Source of the DNA: Bacteroidota bacterium | GTDB lineage: Bacteria; Bacteroidota; Ignavibacteria; Kapaibacteriales; Kapaibacteriaceae | Assembly: GCA_018266735.1 (NCBI GenBank) | Contig: JAFDZT010000001.1 | Location: 1-64,000, forward strand | Reading direction: 5' to 3' | DNA: 64,000 nt | Shown here: in pieces, positions 9,839-18,100 of the stretch | Layout of the letters: each line of letters starts with the position of its first letter | Position numbering within the stretch: the stretch's first letter is position 1 | Program-made: the position numbers and the translations under genes | The notes under the pieces: generated by a model | What the model saw: only the letters and a program-made list of their open reading frames with translations | Told to the model about the DNA's origin: nothing | The model's database searches: none

Positions 9839-10122
9839 TTCGGGCGTTGACTGAAGATACCGACGGCCTCCTTTAGGATGTCGCGCTCCATTCGTAGGCT
9901 GCGATTCTCGCGCTCCAGCTCCTTGATCCGTTGCTGGTCTGACTTCGTCTCCTGCACCGCGGCCCTGCGTCCCGATGCTTCGACCCAGGTTCGCAGTGTC
10001 TCGTACGACACACCAACCTCTGTTGCTGCTTTGCGAAGCGTCAGCTTCTTATCGATGACCAATGATACTGCCTCCGCTTTGAAGGCGTCATCGTACCGGT
10101 GATCTCCTCGTCCTCTTGCCAT
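9835..10122 (-). CDS. IS3-family transposase OrfA (HTH_Tnp_1)
   Basis: A 95-residue DNA-binding subunit. The helix-turn-helix is at about residues 8-45 (YDDAFKAEAVSLV ... RKAATEVGVSYETLRTWV) and a leucine-zipper-like coiled coil follows (ELERENRSLRMERDILKEA), used for multimerisation with OrfB. I choose the ATG at 10120-10122 over the in-frame ATG at 10132-10134 because GGAGG sits 5 nt before it, inside the longer reading. It recognises the IS ends. The stop overlaps the OrfB start. Confidence 0.93.
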   Translation of the reverse strand: MARGRGDHRYDDAFKAEAVSLVIDKKLTLRKAATEVGVSYETLRTWVEASGRRAAVQETKSDQQRIKELERENRSLRMERDILKEAVGIFSQRPK

Positions 10123-10161
10123 GTAAACCTCCATCCGTAATATGGGAAATGAAGGCCAATG

Positions 10162-10189
10162 GACTGTAAATCAAACGGGGGGAAGGTCA
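10162..10189. repeat. IS3-family terminal inverted repeat, right
   Basis: Inverted partner of 8932-8959. It lies about 40 bp upstream of the OrfA start, so it may also contain the transposase promoter. Confidence 0.8.
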
Positions 10190-10266
10190 GTACACTCAAA
10201 ATAATCCTGAATCCAAAGCCTGAATTCACAATCAAGTTTCAAGTTACGAGTAATTTGCTTCCTTGT

Positions 10267-12420
10267 TCAATGATGAAGAGACCATATTGTAGATCTGCTT
10301 GATGTACCGTCAGTGAGATGCACGATATACACCCCACTTACCAGCCCAATTGCATTCAACGTTAGGCCGTCACTCAGCTCCTGAGCATCCGAAACAAACG
10401 TTGTCACAACCGCCCCGGTGCAACTACACACCGTTATGTGTACTTTGCCTTTAAATCCAGACATGATCAAGGTTGCTACGTCAACAGTAGGCATAGGTGA
10501 AATGGTTGCCATGGCATCACTCTGAATTCCTTGAGATTCCAGCACATCGGTGGGAGGTTGCGGACAACCAACAATAGACCAAGATGTAATGTCGTGCTGT
10601 TCAGTTGCATTCCAGGTTGCAGCTGTAAATCCAATTGCCGCAAAAGGATTGCTTTTTAGCGGCAAATACTCCTCAATATTGAAGTTCTCTATTGTCAAGA
10701 TAGGTTCTCCAAATGAGGGTGATCTACTAAGGAAGACAGACAATCTGCCTGGTATGCAAATAACTCGTGCATAGTATGGTGCGCCATCAGCCTTCAATTC
10801 AGGGATATCAGTTGTCATTCCGATCAAATACGGACTTTTATGTAAGGAGCGACACGTATCATATAGTTTGCCTTGCACAGCACAGTGGCTACCATTGGGA
10901 TCGTTGTCCGCTGAATCTCTATATGTATCAAACTCAATAGCCAGACAATTTCTAATTCCATCATAACCTATTCCTCTCATTTTGGTTGCCGTAACGGGCG
11001 GCCAATTTGTCTGAATTATGAAGGCAATTCCGAGACCACCCGGATCCGAGCCATCCGGCCGATTACCGTCTGATCCTTTCGAGATCTCAAAGGAAAAATC
11101 TGTCGAAAATCCATCACGCACGTTATGACGTACAGGTGTCAAGAGCGCACCACGTCGGGTGTTCACATTGTCAGTCAGGCGTACCGATGTTCCTATGCGA
11201 AAGGCCGATTCCACAACCTCTATATCAGAAAGTAAATCTCTCTCTCCAAGGCTTTCATCGCATGCGCCTCGCAACAGCATTTCAATGTTCTCATTCTTAC
11301 CTCCATAATCATAGCGAGCCGATCCTCCGGACAAGAGAATTGACTTGTATTCGACACCATTATCAGTGTATTCAAAAGAGATGGCATTGCCATACATCCT
11401 ACCTGCAAGAATCGACGCCCCAGATCTCGTTCGCCCCGTGGAAACGTCAACGGTCGTGACAGTATTAAGAGTTACGCCCCCAGGCCCCATACCGCCCATT
11501 ACCATGACGATGCCATCGTCAAGCTCGGCTATTGAACCATGAAACCTGCCGTACGGCAGCGTTCCAATCACTGTGAATGTATTGTTCGTTTCCAAAATGA
11601 TTTCGGGTACATCAGTGCCCGAAACAATCAGTGGCGATCCTGTTGTCACCACTACTCGTCCGTCTCGCAACGTTGTATAGCTAGTAATCATCCGTTTCGA
11701 TGGGAATTCTCCTAATTTGACCCAGGCATTTTGATCCACACTATATGTGTATATCAACTCAGATCCCTCAACCGTGTTGTAGTTATAATCCTCAGACGTG
11801 TTGCCGCCAAAGATCACCGGCGTACCAAGAGATGTAACGACGCCGACAGCATTTGCCACACTAATCGGATACTTTGCAATCTCTCTTGTTTTTTGTGTTT
11901 TCATATCATACAATTCAGCGCTGTTAGTCGGGCCTGCCGCACGCCCGATACCACCTACAACTACAAAGCGGTCATCACCAATCGGCACCACGGTGTGCTT
12001 ACGGCGAGCCGTGTTCAAGCATCCGACTATGGTCCATGTGTTATTCTTGATTGAGTAACGTTCTATTGTCTTTGTACATGAATCACCAGTAAATCCTCCA
12101 AACACAATGATGGCGGTGTCGTGTAGTGGCAATGCTACAAATTCAGCTCTAGCTATGTTCATTGGGTCAGCCCTACGCGCAGTTGCAAATGGGCCATCGA
12201 TTGTCACGATCTCACACTGGCCTGCTGGATATGTCCATATATATTGCTCCCATCCTCCGAACGTAAGGACAGAGTTTTTGGAGATACGCATCATGGCTCC
12301 TGCGGCGCTCCCACGCTCCCTGAGGCCAACACTTTTCCAATGTTCTTGAGCATGAACCTGACCAATGAAGAACATTTGGCAGAGTGGTAACATCAGAAGT
12401 ATCGTGCGAATGGTACTCAC
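10267..12420 (-). CDS. Kelch-repeat and L-type-lectin-like exported protein with T9SS sorting domain
   Basis: A 717-residue protein with a GTG start followed by a signal peptide (LLMLPLCQMFFIGQVHAQ). Residues ~30-385 carry Kelch-like motifs (IIVFGGFTGD, RFVVVGGIGR, PVIFGGNTSE, VMVMGGMGPGG), predicting a beta-propeller. Residues ~390-625 resemble a legume/bacterial lectin fold (GGLGIAFIIQT, then CLAIEFDTYRDSADNDPNGSH, the latter a likely acidic metal-binding loop). The last ~80 residues look like a type A T9SS sorting domain (ISPMPTVDVATLIM ... VSGVYIVHLTDG). It is probably a surface or secreted carbohydrate-binding protein; the ligand is unknown. The base composition is A+T-richer than that of genes from 12.7 kb onward, as with the RHS gene. 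Confidence 0.85.
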   Translation of the reverse strand: MSTIRTILLMLPLCQMFFIGQVHAQEHWKSVGLRERGSAAGAMMRISKNSVLTFGGWEQYIWTYPAGQCEIVTIDGPFATARRADPMNIARAEFVALPLHDTAIIVFGGFTGDSCTKTIERYSIKNNTWTIVGCLNTARRKHTVVPIGDDRFVVVGGIGRAAGPTNSAELYDMKTQKTREIAKYPISVANAVGVVTSLGTPVIFGGNTSEDYNYNTVEGSELIYTYSVDQNAWVKLGEFPSKRMITSYTTLRDGRVVVTTGSPLIVSGTDVPEIILETNNTFTVIGTLPYGRFHGSIAELDDGIVMVMGGMGPGGVTLNTVTTVDVSTGRTRSGASILAGRMYGNAISFEYTDNGVEYKSILLSGGSARYDYGGKNENIEMLLRGACDESLGERDLLSDIEVVESAFRIGTSVRLTDNVNTRRGALLTPVRHNVRDGFSTDFSFEISKGSDGNRPDGSDPGGLGIAFIIQTNWPPVTATKMRGIGYDGIRNCLAIEFDTYRDSADNDPNGSHCAVQGKLYDTCRSLHKSPYLIGMTTDIPELKADGAPYYARVICIPGRLSVFLSRSPSFGEPILTIENFNIEEYLPLKSNPFAAIGFTAATWNATEQHDITSWSIVGCPQPPTDVLESQGIQSDAMATISPMPTVDVATLIMSGFKGKVHITVCSCTGAVVTTFVSDAQELSDGLTLNAIGLVSGVYIVHLTDGTSSRSTIWSLHH

Positions 12421-12680
12421 GTTCTATCATCCTATATGAATTGAGCGAGATTGATACGAATGCCTCGAAACTAACAATAATAGCGGTGCATAATGGAGAT
12501 TCCGTGCTACGAGACCACTTCGTTCCGGGCATTGTTGACCACCTTATTGATGTCCTGCAAACACCACAACGCTTATAACTGGATTGCAGTTGCTTCTGTA
12601 GACGCGTTGTATTCGGATGGTGTGCGATCACCGCGGAAGGAGATGATCACCTTGCGCGGAATCTGCACCTATGAATTCCG
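12421..12680. other. Intergenic region upstream of the Kelch gene
   Basis: 260 bp between the start of the Kelch gene and the end of the glycosylase gene, both on the minus strand. It must contain the Kelch promoter. I see no clear TAnnTTTG element, no RNA gene and no convincing ORF; overlapping open frames here lack family features. It also marks the change from A+T-rich to G+C-rich sequence. Confidence 0.5.
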
Positions 12681-13301
12681 TTACCTCTTGCCGCTCACGG
12701 CGGGCGAGCGAAGACAGAAACGCAGCGGTAGATCAGCAGATGCCGTGATGCCGATCCGTGTGGTCGTGATGATGTCGGCGGCTGCAACAGTTGCATCGTG
12801 ATGGAAGAAGGCGGACGGAGACGCACAACTCCGATAGTTGTCGTCGATGCTGACCCCCAACGCTCGCGCAAGATTACCGGGGCCGCGCAGGAGATCGGTG
12901 TCACGTCGCACCACACCGTTGGCACGACGCGATCGCATCACATCGTGACCGACAATGGGCTCAGCCGCACGCAGGAGAACGGCACAACCTCTGCCGGCGG
13001 TCTCTGTGACGATGTTCACGCAGAGATGCATGCCATAGATCTTGTAGACGTAGAAGATCCCGCCGTCTTCGTGCATCGGTGCATTCCGTTTTGTCATGCG
13101 GAGGGCGGCATGGCAGGCAAGGTCACCCTCCGCCAAATACGCTTCTGTCTCAACAATGCGCACAACCGTCACCGCATCTTCTGCACGCAACACCATGGTC
13201 GCACCAAGCAGCTCACGCGCAACGTCCACCGTTGGCCGCTGAAACCAGGCTGCGGGCAAGGCGTGCTCGACGAATGGTAGCTGGTCAAGAAGGTGGTTCA
13301 T
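12681..13301 (-). CDS. mpg: DNA-3-methyladenine glycosylase (AAG/MPG family)
   Basis: A 206-residue monofunctional base-excision glycosylase that removes alkylated purines. The family landmarks are present in order: ARELLGATMVLR, the catalytic segment RIVETEAYLAEGDLACHA (the Glu activates water), MHEDGGIFYVYKIYGMHLCVNIV, a stretch equivalent to AVLLRAAEP, and LLRGPGNLARALGV. Length matches bacterial AAG proteins. The ATG has GGAG 5 nt upstream and overlaps a small upstream ORF. A second alkylation-repair gene (ogt, 23083-23589) lies 10 kb away. Confidence 0.95.
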   Translation of the reverse strand: MNHLLDQLPFVEHALPAAWFQRPTVDVARELLGATMVLRAEDAVTVVRIVETEAYLAEGDLACHAALRMTKRNAPMHEDGGIFYVYKIYGMHLCVNIVTETAGRGCAVLLRAAEPIVGHDVMRSRRANGVVRRDTDLLRGPGNLARALGVSIDDNYRSCASPSAFFHHDATVAAADIITTTRIGITASADLPLRFCLRSPAVSGKR

Positions 13302-13407
13302 GTTCTCCGTTGATATGTGCCTTGAGTGTCTTGGTAGAATATATGCCGTGTCCGATCTTTTCGTGCACGAAGGCCGTCAGTTCCGCACTTGTGAACTGCC
13401 AGCGCAT
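13285..13407 (-). CDS. Possible 40-residue small ORF overlapping the start of mpg
   Basis: ATG at 13405-13407, stop at 13285-13287, overlapping the mpg start by 17 bp. The product has an amphipathic-looking middle (SAELTAFVHEKIGHGIYST) and codons with G/C-rich third positions like neighbouring genes. No Shine-Dalgarno is obvious. A competing overlapping frame starts at an ATG at about 13415 and ends at the mpg ATG, but its codon use looks less natural. It is not a family I recognise. Confidence 0.3.
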   Translation of the reverse strand: MRWQFTSAELTAFVHEKIGHGIYSTKTLKAHINGEHEPPS

Positions 13408-13485
13408 CAGTCGTCATACAAGCATCCTTCAATATCCGCAAACCCTGTGCGTTGCTAGGAGCTTGTTTCATCACGGGATACAGGA

Positions 13486-14160
13486 ATGGTCACTCGACGT
13501 GAATGGACGCTGATCGCCACCACGGTCAGCGGGACGGTTTGTCTTATCGCTGCCCGCATGGTGCACACGGAGCATCTCTCCTATGCCTTCGTGCTGTGGA
13601 ATGTCTTCCTTGCCGCCTTGCCCTGGGGCTTTGCCTTGCTTGCAGAGCAAGCGATCTCACGACGCAAGACGGTGTCGTGCATCCTGTGGTCGGCGGCATG
13701 GTTGCTCTTCTTTCCGAACGCCCCCTACCTGCTCACCGATCTCGTGCACATGCCCGATGCCAACGCCTCACTTTGGTGGTACGACCTGTTGATCTTGGTC
13801 GGCGGCATGGTGGCAGGGCTGGCACTTGGGTGGTTCTCGTGGACGCGTGTGCGCGAGATCTTGTCGGCAATGACGTCGCCTCGTCTGTCGACGCTGACCT
13901 CCTACGTCCTGCTGTATGCCTGCGCCTTCGGCATGTATCTCGGCCGCTTCTCGCGATGGAATTCGTGGGATGTGGTCCAGGACCCGACCGCACTGTTCGT
14001 TGACGTTGCAGATCGATTCCTATCGCCGGGAGCACACCCACGAACGTGGGCCTTCACGTTCATTGTGGGGACGATCCTGTCCGTGGCGGCATGGCTCGCC
14101 TCCGATGAACGACCCTGGCGCTATTCCACCCTAGAACCTCTGCAGCGTGAGGTGATATGA
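13486..14160 (+). CDS. DUF1361 integral membrane protein
   Basis: A 224-residue protein with about seven hydrophobic segments and the DUF1361 hallmarks: YAFVLWNVFLAALPWGFAL near the start, the strongly conserved LFFPNAPYLLTDLVHM in the middle and YLGRFSRWNSWDV near the C-terminus. The molecular function of the family is unknown. AGGA lies directly against the ATG, which is closer than usual, so the exact start is less certain. The stop overlaps the start of the next gene (ATGA at 14157-14160), implying co-translation. Confidence 0.85.
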   Translation: MVTRREWTLIATTVSGTVCLIAARMVHTEHLSYAFVLWNVFLAALPWGFALLAEQAISRRKTVSCILWSAAWLLFFPNAPYLLTDLVHMPDANASLWWYDLLILVGGMVAGLALGWFSWTRVREILSAMTSPRLSTLTSYVLLYACAFGMYLGRFSRWNSWDVVQDPTALFVDVADRFLSPGAHPRTWAFTFIVGTILSVAAWLASDERPWRYSTLEPLQREVI

Positions 14161-15149
14161 CCATGTTGTGCTCGTTCCTCATCGCTTGCTGCGCCGCAAT
14201 ATCTGTGATGGCGCAGACGGAGCCGGAGAAGATCGTCGTGTCGGACGTGGACCCAAAGAACCACTACGTTGGCGATGGATCGGCAACGCAGTTGTACTAT
14301 CATGCGCTGCTCCCTCCAACAACTCCGACGGCAACCATCATCCTGATGCCGGGAACGTGGGAGACCACAGAACATGTGCTGGCGAGCACGAAGGAGCTCT
14401 GCGATCGTGCACGTGCGCGTTCCTATGCTGTGATCGTGCCGTCGATCAACCAGCGCCTTGCGATGACGCAAGATGTGGTTGCCTTGATGAACAGCATGTT
14501 CGCGGACGCGGTGCAACGCTATCATCTCGATACGTCGACGATCGTCATTGGCGGATTCTCGATGGGCGGCCTGTTCAGTCTGCGCTACACGGAATTGGCG
14601 CACCAACGCCCCGGTGCCACGGCCATCACACCCATGGCCGTGATCTGCTGCGACGGACCGATCGACCTGCTGAACATCCATGCGATGTTCCAGCGAAAGC
14701 ACAAGAAGTTCCCCGACAATGATGAGGCCGTCTACGGAATGCATGAACTCGAATCCGCTGCCGGTGGCACGCCGCGCAAGAAACGCTCGGCCTACGTGCA
14801 CTTCTCTGCCTACACCCACGATGATCCGCATGGAGGCAATGCACGGTTTCTCCGATCCACGCCGGTGAGGATCTATGCCGACGTGGATCCGAACTGGTGG
14901 ATGGACGAGCGTGGACTCGATATGTACGACATGAATGCGCTCGATCAGTCAGCCATGATCCTCTTCCTCCGCGAGCATGGAAACAAGCGCGCCGAGTTCA
15001 TCAATGCGTTCGGCAAAGGCATGCGGATCGAAGGCAACCGTCATCCGCATTCTTGGTCGATCGTTGATGCGCCGGGTTGCGTGTCGTGGATCGACACACT
15101 GCTTGCCGCACGAATGAGCGATCCGATCAAGGAACGCGATAGGCGTTGA
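14157..15149 (+). CDS. Exported alpha/beta-hydrolase-fold protein
   Basis: A 330-residue protein with an N-terminal signal peptide (LCSFLIACCAAISVMAQ). The nucleophile elbow G-F-S-M-G (Ser135) sits after a strand (STIVIGG), and a late His (RHPHSW, about residue 302) could complete a triad. IILMPGT before it resembles an oxyanion strand. The substrate is unknown; esterase or carboxypeptidase-like activity is possible. Its 3' end overlaps the oppositely oriented beta-propeller gene by 23 bp. Confidence 0.72.
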   Translation: MTMLCSFLIACCAAISVMAQTEPEKIVVSDVDPKNHYVGDGSATQLYYHALLPPTTPTATIILMPGTWETTEHVLASTKELCDRARARSYAVIVPSINQRLAMTQDVVALMNSMFADAVQRYHLDTSTIVIGGFSMGGLFSLRYTELAHQRPGATAITPMAVICCDGPIDLLNIHAMFQRKHKKFPDNDEAVYGMHELESAAGGTPRKKRSAYVHFSAYTHDDPHGGNARFLRSTPVRIYADVDPNWWMDERGLDMYDMNALDQSAMILFLREHGNKRAEFINAFGKGMRIEGNRHPHSWSIVDAPGCVSWIDTLLAARMSDPIKERDRR

Positions 15150-17412
15150 CCGTGCCCTCATTCGTATTGACGATCACGCACGTGCCGCTGTCCTGATGAA
15201 TGAGTATCGAGCCTTTCATATGGTTGAACTTCTCTTGTGCCACGATGCTCACATCGCATCCCGACTTGAGTCCGATCATCCCTGACTCGTCGTCGAACTG
15301 ATAGACAGCGGCATTCTTGAGAAGGACCACTCCATCGCGCTTGAACTTGAAGCTCGCATCCCATTCACGATGCTGGCGACAAGCGCCTGTTGCTTGGTCC
15401 ACAATGGCGAAACCATCGTCACCGATGAAGAACACGTGCTCGCCGTGCAATCGCACGCCATGACGTGTTCCGAAGATGCTGTCGGCATCGAACGAGCCAA
15501 CACCCATTTTGTCGATGTCCGCTTCGGACATCGTCCACACAGGCGTATCCGAAGCCGTTGGCAACACCGTGAGCGGCTGATACGCCTTCACGGTTCCCTT
15601 GAACAGCGTGATCGTCTTTCGGAAGTCCGTGGTGTCCTTGGTCACACCTTCGCACAGATCGTCGCTGTACATCATGAGCGTTCTCTTCAGCGCCGGTGTG
15701 CTGCAGTCGACATACCATAGTTGATGGTCACCTTTCTTGTCCTCACAGTACACGACAACATACGTTGGACGTGAATCCAACACGGTGAGATCGTCTGTGT
15801 CGAAGTCAAGCGACGTGATCGCACCCTTATTGGTCGCATGACACATGGACGATGCACCAATGGCAACAAGTCCGTTCGATGTTTCCACCGTTTCGCCATG
15901 CAGGTAGAGATTGAAGTCCTTCTTATCGTGCTTTGCGAACAAGGGCTGCGGAGAGAACGTCACAACCTTGCCCGTACCGGCATCGAGCGTAAGAAGTCCT
16001 TCACCATCGAGTGCTGAAGATGGTTCGCCGCCCTTCCACGCCTGATGAGCTTCGCCCATTACGAGGATGTGGATCCGATCTCCATCCACGCCGACGACCT
16101 TCAACAACGCATTGGTCTTGCGCTTGCGATTGATCTTCCGATTCGTGAGGCCGGCCATCGTCTCATTGCCGAGGTTGGCCTTGTCGATCGTGGAGGACAT
16201 GGCTCGACCATTATACGTGAGGATGCCACCCGGACCGACATTGAACGGCTTGCGCGAGAACGAGGAGTTGCTGTTACGTGTCATGTTGTTGAGCATGGTC
16301 GCAGCGGCATAGCTCGCAATGCTTGCAAGTGCAGTACTGGCCTTGATGTGTCCGGCCTCGTATCCACCCTCTTGTTCCACGAGTCTTGTGGACCATGCCA
16401 CCTTCCCCGTCATGGGAGATACCTTCGAGATCCAGAGAAAATCCTTCTCGTCAAACCACTGTACGAGCATGTCGCCACTGCTCATCATCGTCGTTTGGTC
16501 CATGATCCCATCGAGGTCCTTTCGTGGGATCGACCACAGCATCTTCTGACTGGCAACGTCGAAGAACTGATGGGATTCTTCGAGTGTGGCCAAGACGTAA
16601 AGCTTATCGTCGAGCACAATGGGAATGAAGTTCTCGGTCTTCTCGGGCGACACCAAGAGTGTGCCGATCTTCGCCGCCTTGTTCTTATCGACCACGATCA
16701 TGTTCGTTTCCGTAAGCACGACGAGCAGGTCCTTGTGCTCAAAGAACCGTTGATAGAGATCGGTCGATAGAGGGAAGGCATCATTGTCATGCTTGTACAC
16801 AACGGCACGCCGTGTGCCATCGATGAAGATGGTCGTATCCGATTCCGTATCGATCATCATCGTCGAGAACCACTTTTCCATCTTGAGCTTGCTCGGATCG
16901 TCCTTCGATTGATACAACACTTTCCGTCCGGGAAGATCGATCACTTGGGTTCCATCTGAATACCACACCACCATCAGATCGCCGAACACGACGGGCTGGA
17001 TGGTATCGTACTCCGTGTTCGCTGGTGGCAGTGCCATGGTCATATCGTCGACCTCGCCAATGACGGGCACCGATGCAAGCTCCTTGCCATTGGCAAGGTC
17101 GACCCAAATGAGCGAGTTTGTACCTGCGATCACCGCTTCGCCTGGTTTGGAGAACTGCGTCAAGAGGTGTTGTGTGTTCGTGACGTCCTTATACGGACGC
17201 GTCCACAACCGCTTTCCTGTGGGCACATCGATACACAGCAAGGTATCGCCATGATAGACCAACAGATGAGCACCATCCTTCGAGAGGCTTCCGTTCTGCA
17301 CATCGTCCTTGAATGATGCGCTCCAGAGATTTCCCTTTGTGTCCGGCGTACCGGCTGTGATCGACAACGATGTTGCAAGCATGGCAACAACGATCATGAT
17401 TGTATTGCGCAT
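15127..17412 (-). CDS. Exported PQQ-like beta-propeller protein
   Basis: A 761-residue protein with signal peptide (MIVVAMLATSLSITAG). Repeats of the form LLCIDVPTGKRLWTRPY, LIWVDLANGKELASVP and LWISKVSPMTGKVAWSTRLV are PQQ-like/quinoprotein propeller blades; no PQQ-binding or catalytic residues are evident, so a scaffold or binding role is more likely than a dehydrogenase. An insertion at ~350-440 contains a hydrophobic Ala-rich stretch and a basic KINRKRKT segment. The start codon overlaps the stop of the upstream outer-membrane gene (TGATG), so the two are coupled. I see no T9SS domain at the C-terminus. Confidence 0.75.
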   Translation of the reverse strand: MRNTIMIVVAMLATSLSITAGTPDTKGNLWSASFKDDVQNGSLSKDGAHLLVYHGDTLLCIDVPTGKRLWTRPYKDVTNTQHLLTQFSKPGEAVIAGTNSLIWVDLANGKELASVPVIGEVDDMTMALPPANTEYDTIQPVVFGDLMVVWYSDGTQVIDLPGRKVLYQSKDDPSKLKMEKWFSTMMIDTESDTTIFIDGTRRAVVYKHDNDAFPLSTDLYQRFFEHKDLLVVLTETNMIVVDKNKAAKIGTLLVSPEKTENFIPIVLDDKLYVLATLEESHQFFDVASQKMLWSIPRKDLDGIMDQTTMMSSGDMLVQWFDEKDFLWISKVSPMTGKVAWSTRLVEQEGGYEAGHIKASTALASIASYAAATMLNNMTRNSNSSFSRKPFNVGPGGILTYNGRAMSSTIDKANLGNETMAGLTNRKINRKRKTNALLKVVGVDGDRIHILVMGEAHQAWKGGEPSSALDGEGLLTLDAGTGKVVTFSPQPLFAKHDKKDFNLYLHGETVETSNGLVAIGASSMCHATNKGAITSLDFDTDDLTVLDSRPTYVVVYCEDKKGDHQLWYVDCSTPALKRTLMMYSDDLCEGVTKDTTDFRKTITLFKGTVKAYQPLTVLPTASDTPVWTMSEADIDKMGVGSFDADSIFGTRHGVRLHGEHVFFIGDDGFAIVDQATGACRQHREWDASFKFKRDGVVLLKNAAVYQFDDESGMIGLKSGCDVSIVAQEKFNHMKGSILIHQDSGTCVIVNTNEGTVNAYRVP

Positions 17413-18020
17413 CAGAAGCCCGTCGTGAACATGATCGAAATGTGAGTTGTGGTATACCGAACGTTCTCCGTCTCATGCACGATCTCACCGAGTGGTTTCG
17501 TGAATCGGATCTTGATCAATCCCGGGAATCCGGATTTGCGTTTGCCGAAGTTGACCTCTGCCATGAGCGTCGGGATCCAGTCTGTGAGCGTTGCCGCCGT
17601 CGACGAGATGGGCAGGAGCATGTTATAGGTAAAGCCGCCCCCGATCGTACCACCAACGTGCCAGCCGGACGTTGGTCGGATCATGGCATCGTTATTGAAC
17701 TTGAGCGTTGCGAGCAATGGCACGGCCACACTGAGCAAATTGTCGTAGCCCGCTACGGAACCGAACATGATCGATGGATTGACACCGAGGGTGAACGCGG
17801 AACTGTCACCATACAGAACCGGCAGATTCAGTCCGGCCGTGAACCCATACCCAATGGATGTGACCTTTGAATTACCCTCCATGTCCTGGAGGCTCAGCGC
17901 ATGGAGATCGAGACCGATGTCCCACCGCTTGAACACATCACCATAATCGGAGCCTTTCGCCGATATGGTCAACCCCACGAACAGCACCACCAACGCACGA
18001 ATCCCTGTGCACCTCACCAT
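17412..18020 (-). CDS. Outer-membrane beta-barrel-like protein
   Basis: A 202-residue protein started at the ATG at 18018-18020, which has GGGGG at good spacing and is followed by a signal peptide (IRALVVLFVGLTISAKG). The rest alternates hydrophobic and polar residues with glycines (GYGFTAGLNLPVL, WHVGGTIGGGFTYNM) and ends in ISIMFTTGF, with a terminal Phe as in barrel proteins. It is coupled to the downstream propeller gene, suggesting the two work together at the cell surface. Function unknown. Confidence 0.65.
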   Translation of the reverse strand: MVRCTGIRALVVLFVGLTISAKGSDYGDVFKRWDIGLDLHALSLQDMEGNSKVTSIGYGFTAGLNLPVLYGDSSAFTLGVNPSIMFGSVAGYDNLLSVAVPLLATLKFNNDAMIRPTSGWHVGGTIGGGFTYNMLLPISSTAATLTDWIPTLMAEVNFGKRKSGFPGLIKIRFTKPLGEIVHETENVRYTTTHISIMFTTGF

Positions 18021-18062
18021 GCAACCCCCTTCGTTTTGAAGATCATACACAAACACGTGAGG

Positions 18063-18070
18063 CAAAGATA
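18063..18070 (-). promoter_or_regulatory. TAnnTTTG promoter element for the outer-membrane/propeller operon
   Basis: TATCTTTG on the minus strand, 42 bp before the chosen start, leaving a leader of about 38 nt that carries a Shine-Dalgarno. It is back to back with the cax element. Confidence 0.5.
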
Positions 18071-18089
18071 GAAATCAAGAACTATTCTC

Positions 18090-18097
18090 TACATTTG
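18090..18097 (+). promoter_or_regulatory. TAnnTTTG promoter element for cax, 3 nt before the ATG
   Basis: TACATTTG followed by acc and the ATG at 18101. Transcription would start at or next to the start codon, implying a leaderless mRNA. Confidence 0.5.
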
Positions 18098-18100
18098 ACC

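Larger units (their letters stand above)
8932..10189 (-). mobile_element. Complete IS3-family insertion sequence, ~1258 bp
   Basis: The two overlapping transposase ORFs are bracketed by imperfect 28-bp terminal inverted repeats (about 21 of 28 positions match) starting TGAGGTTCCCCC on the left and, on the opposite strand, TGACCTTCCCCCC on the right. Length, two-ORF layout and DD(35)E catalytic triad fit the IS3 family. I see no convincing 3-5 bp target duplication at these ends: the flanks read ...cagtc on the left and gtaca... on the right. Both ORFs are intact, so the element may be mobile. It separates the Kelch gene from the RHS operon. Confidence 0.9.

Noticed and set aside
8927..10195. 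Target-site duplication of the IS element
   Set aside because: The bases flanking the inferred ends (cagtc left, gtaca right) do not match; either the ends are off by a few bases or the duplication has decayed.
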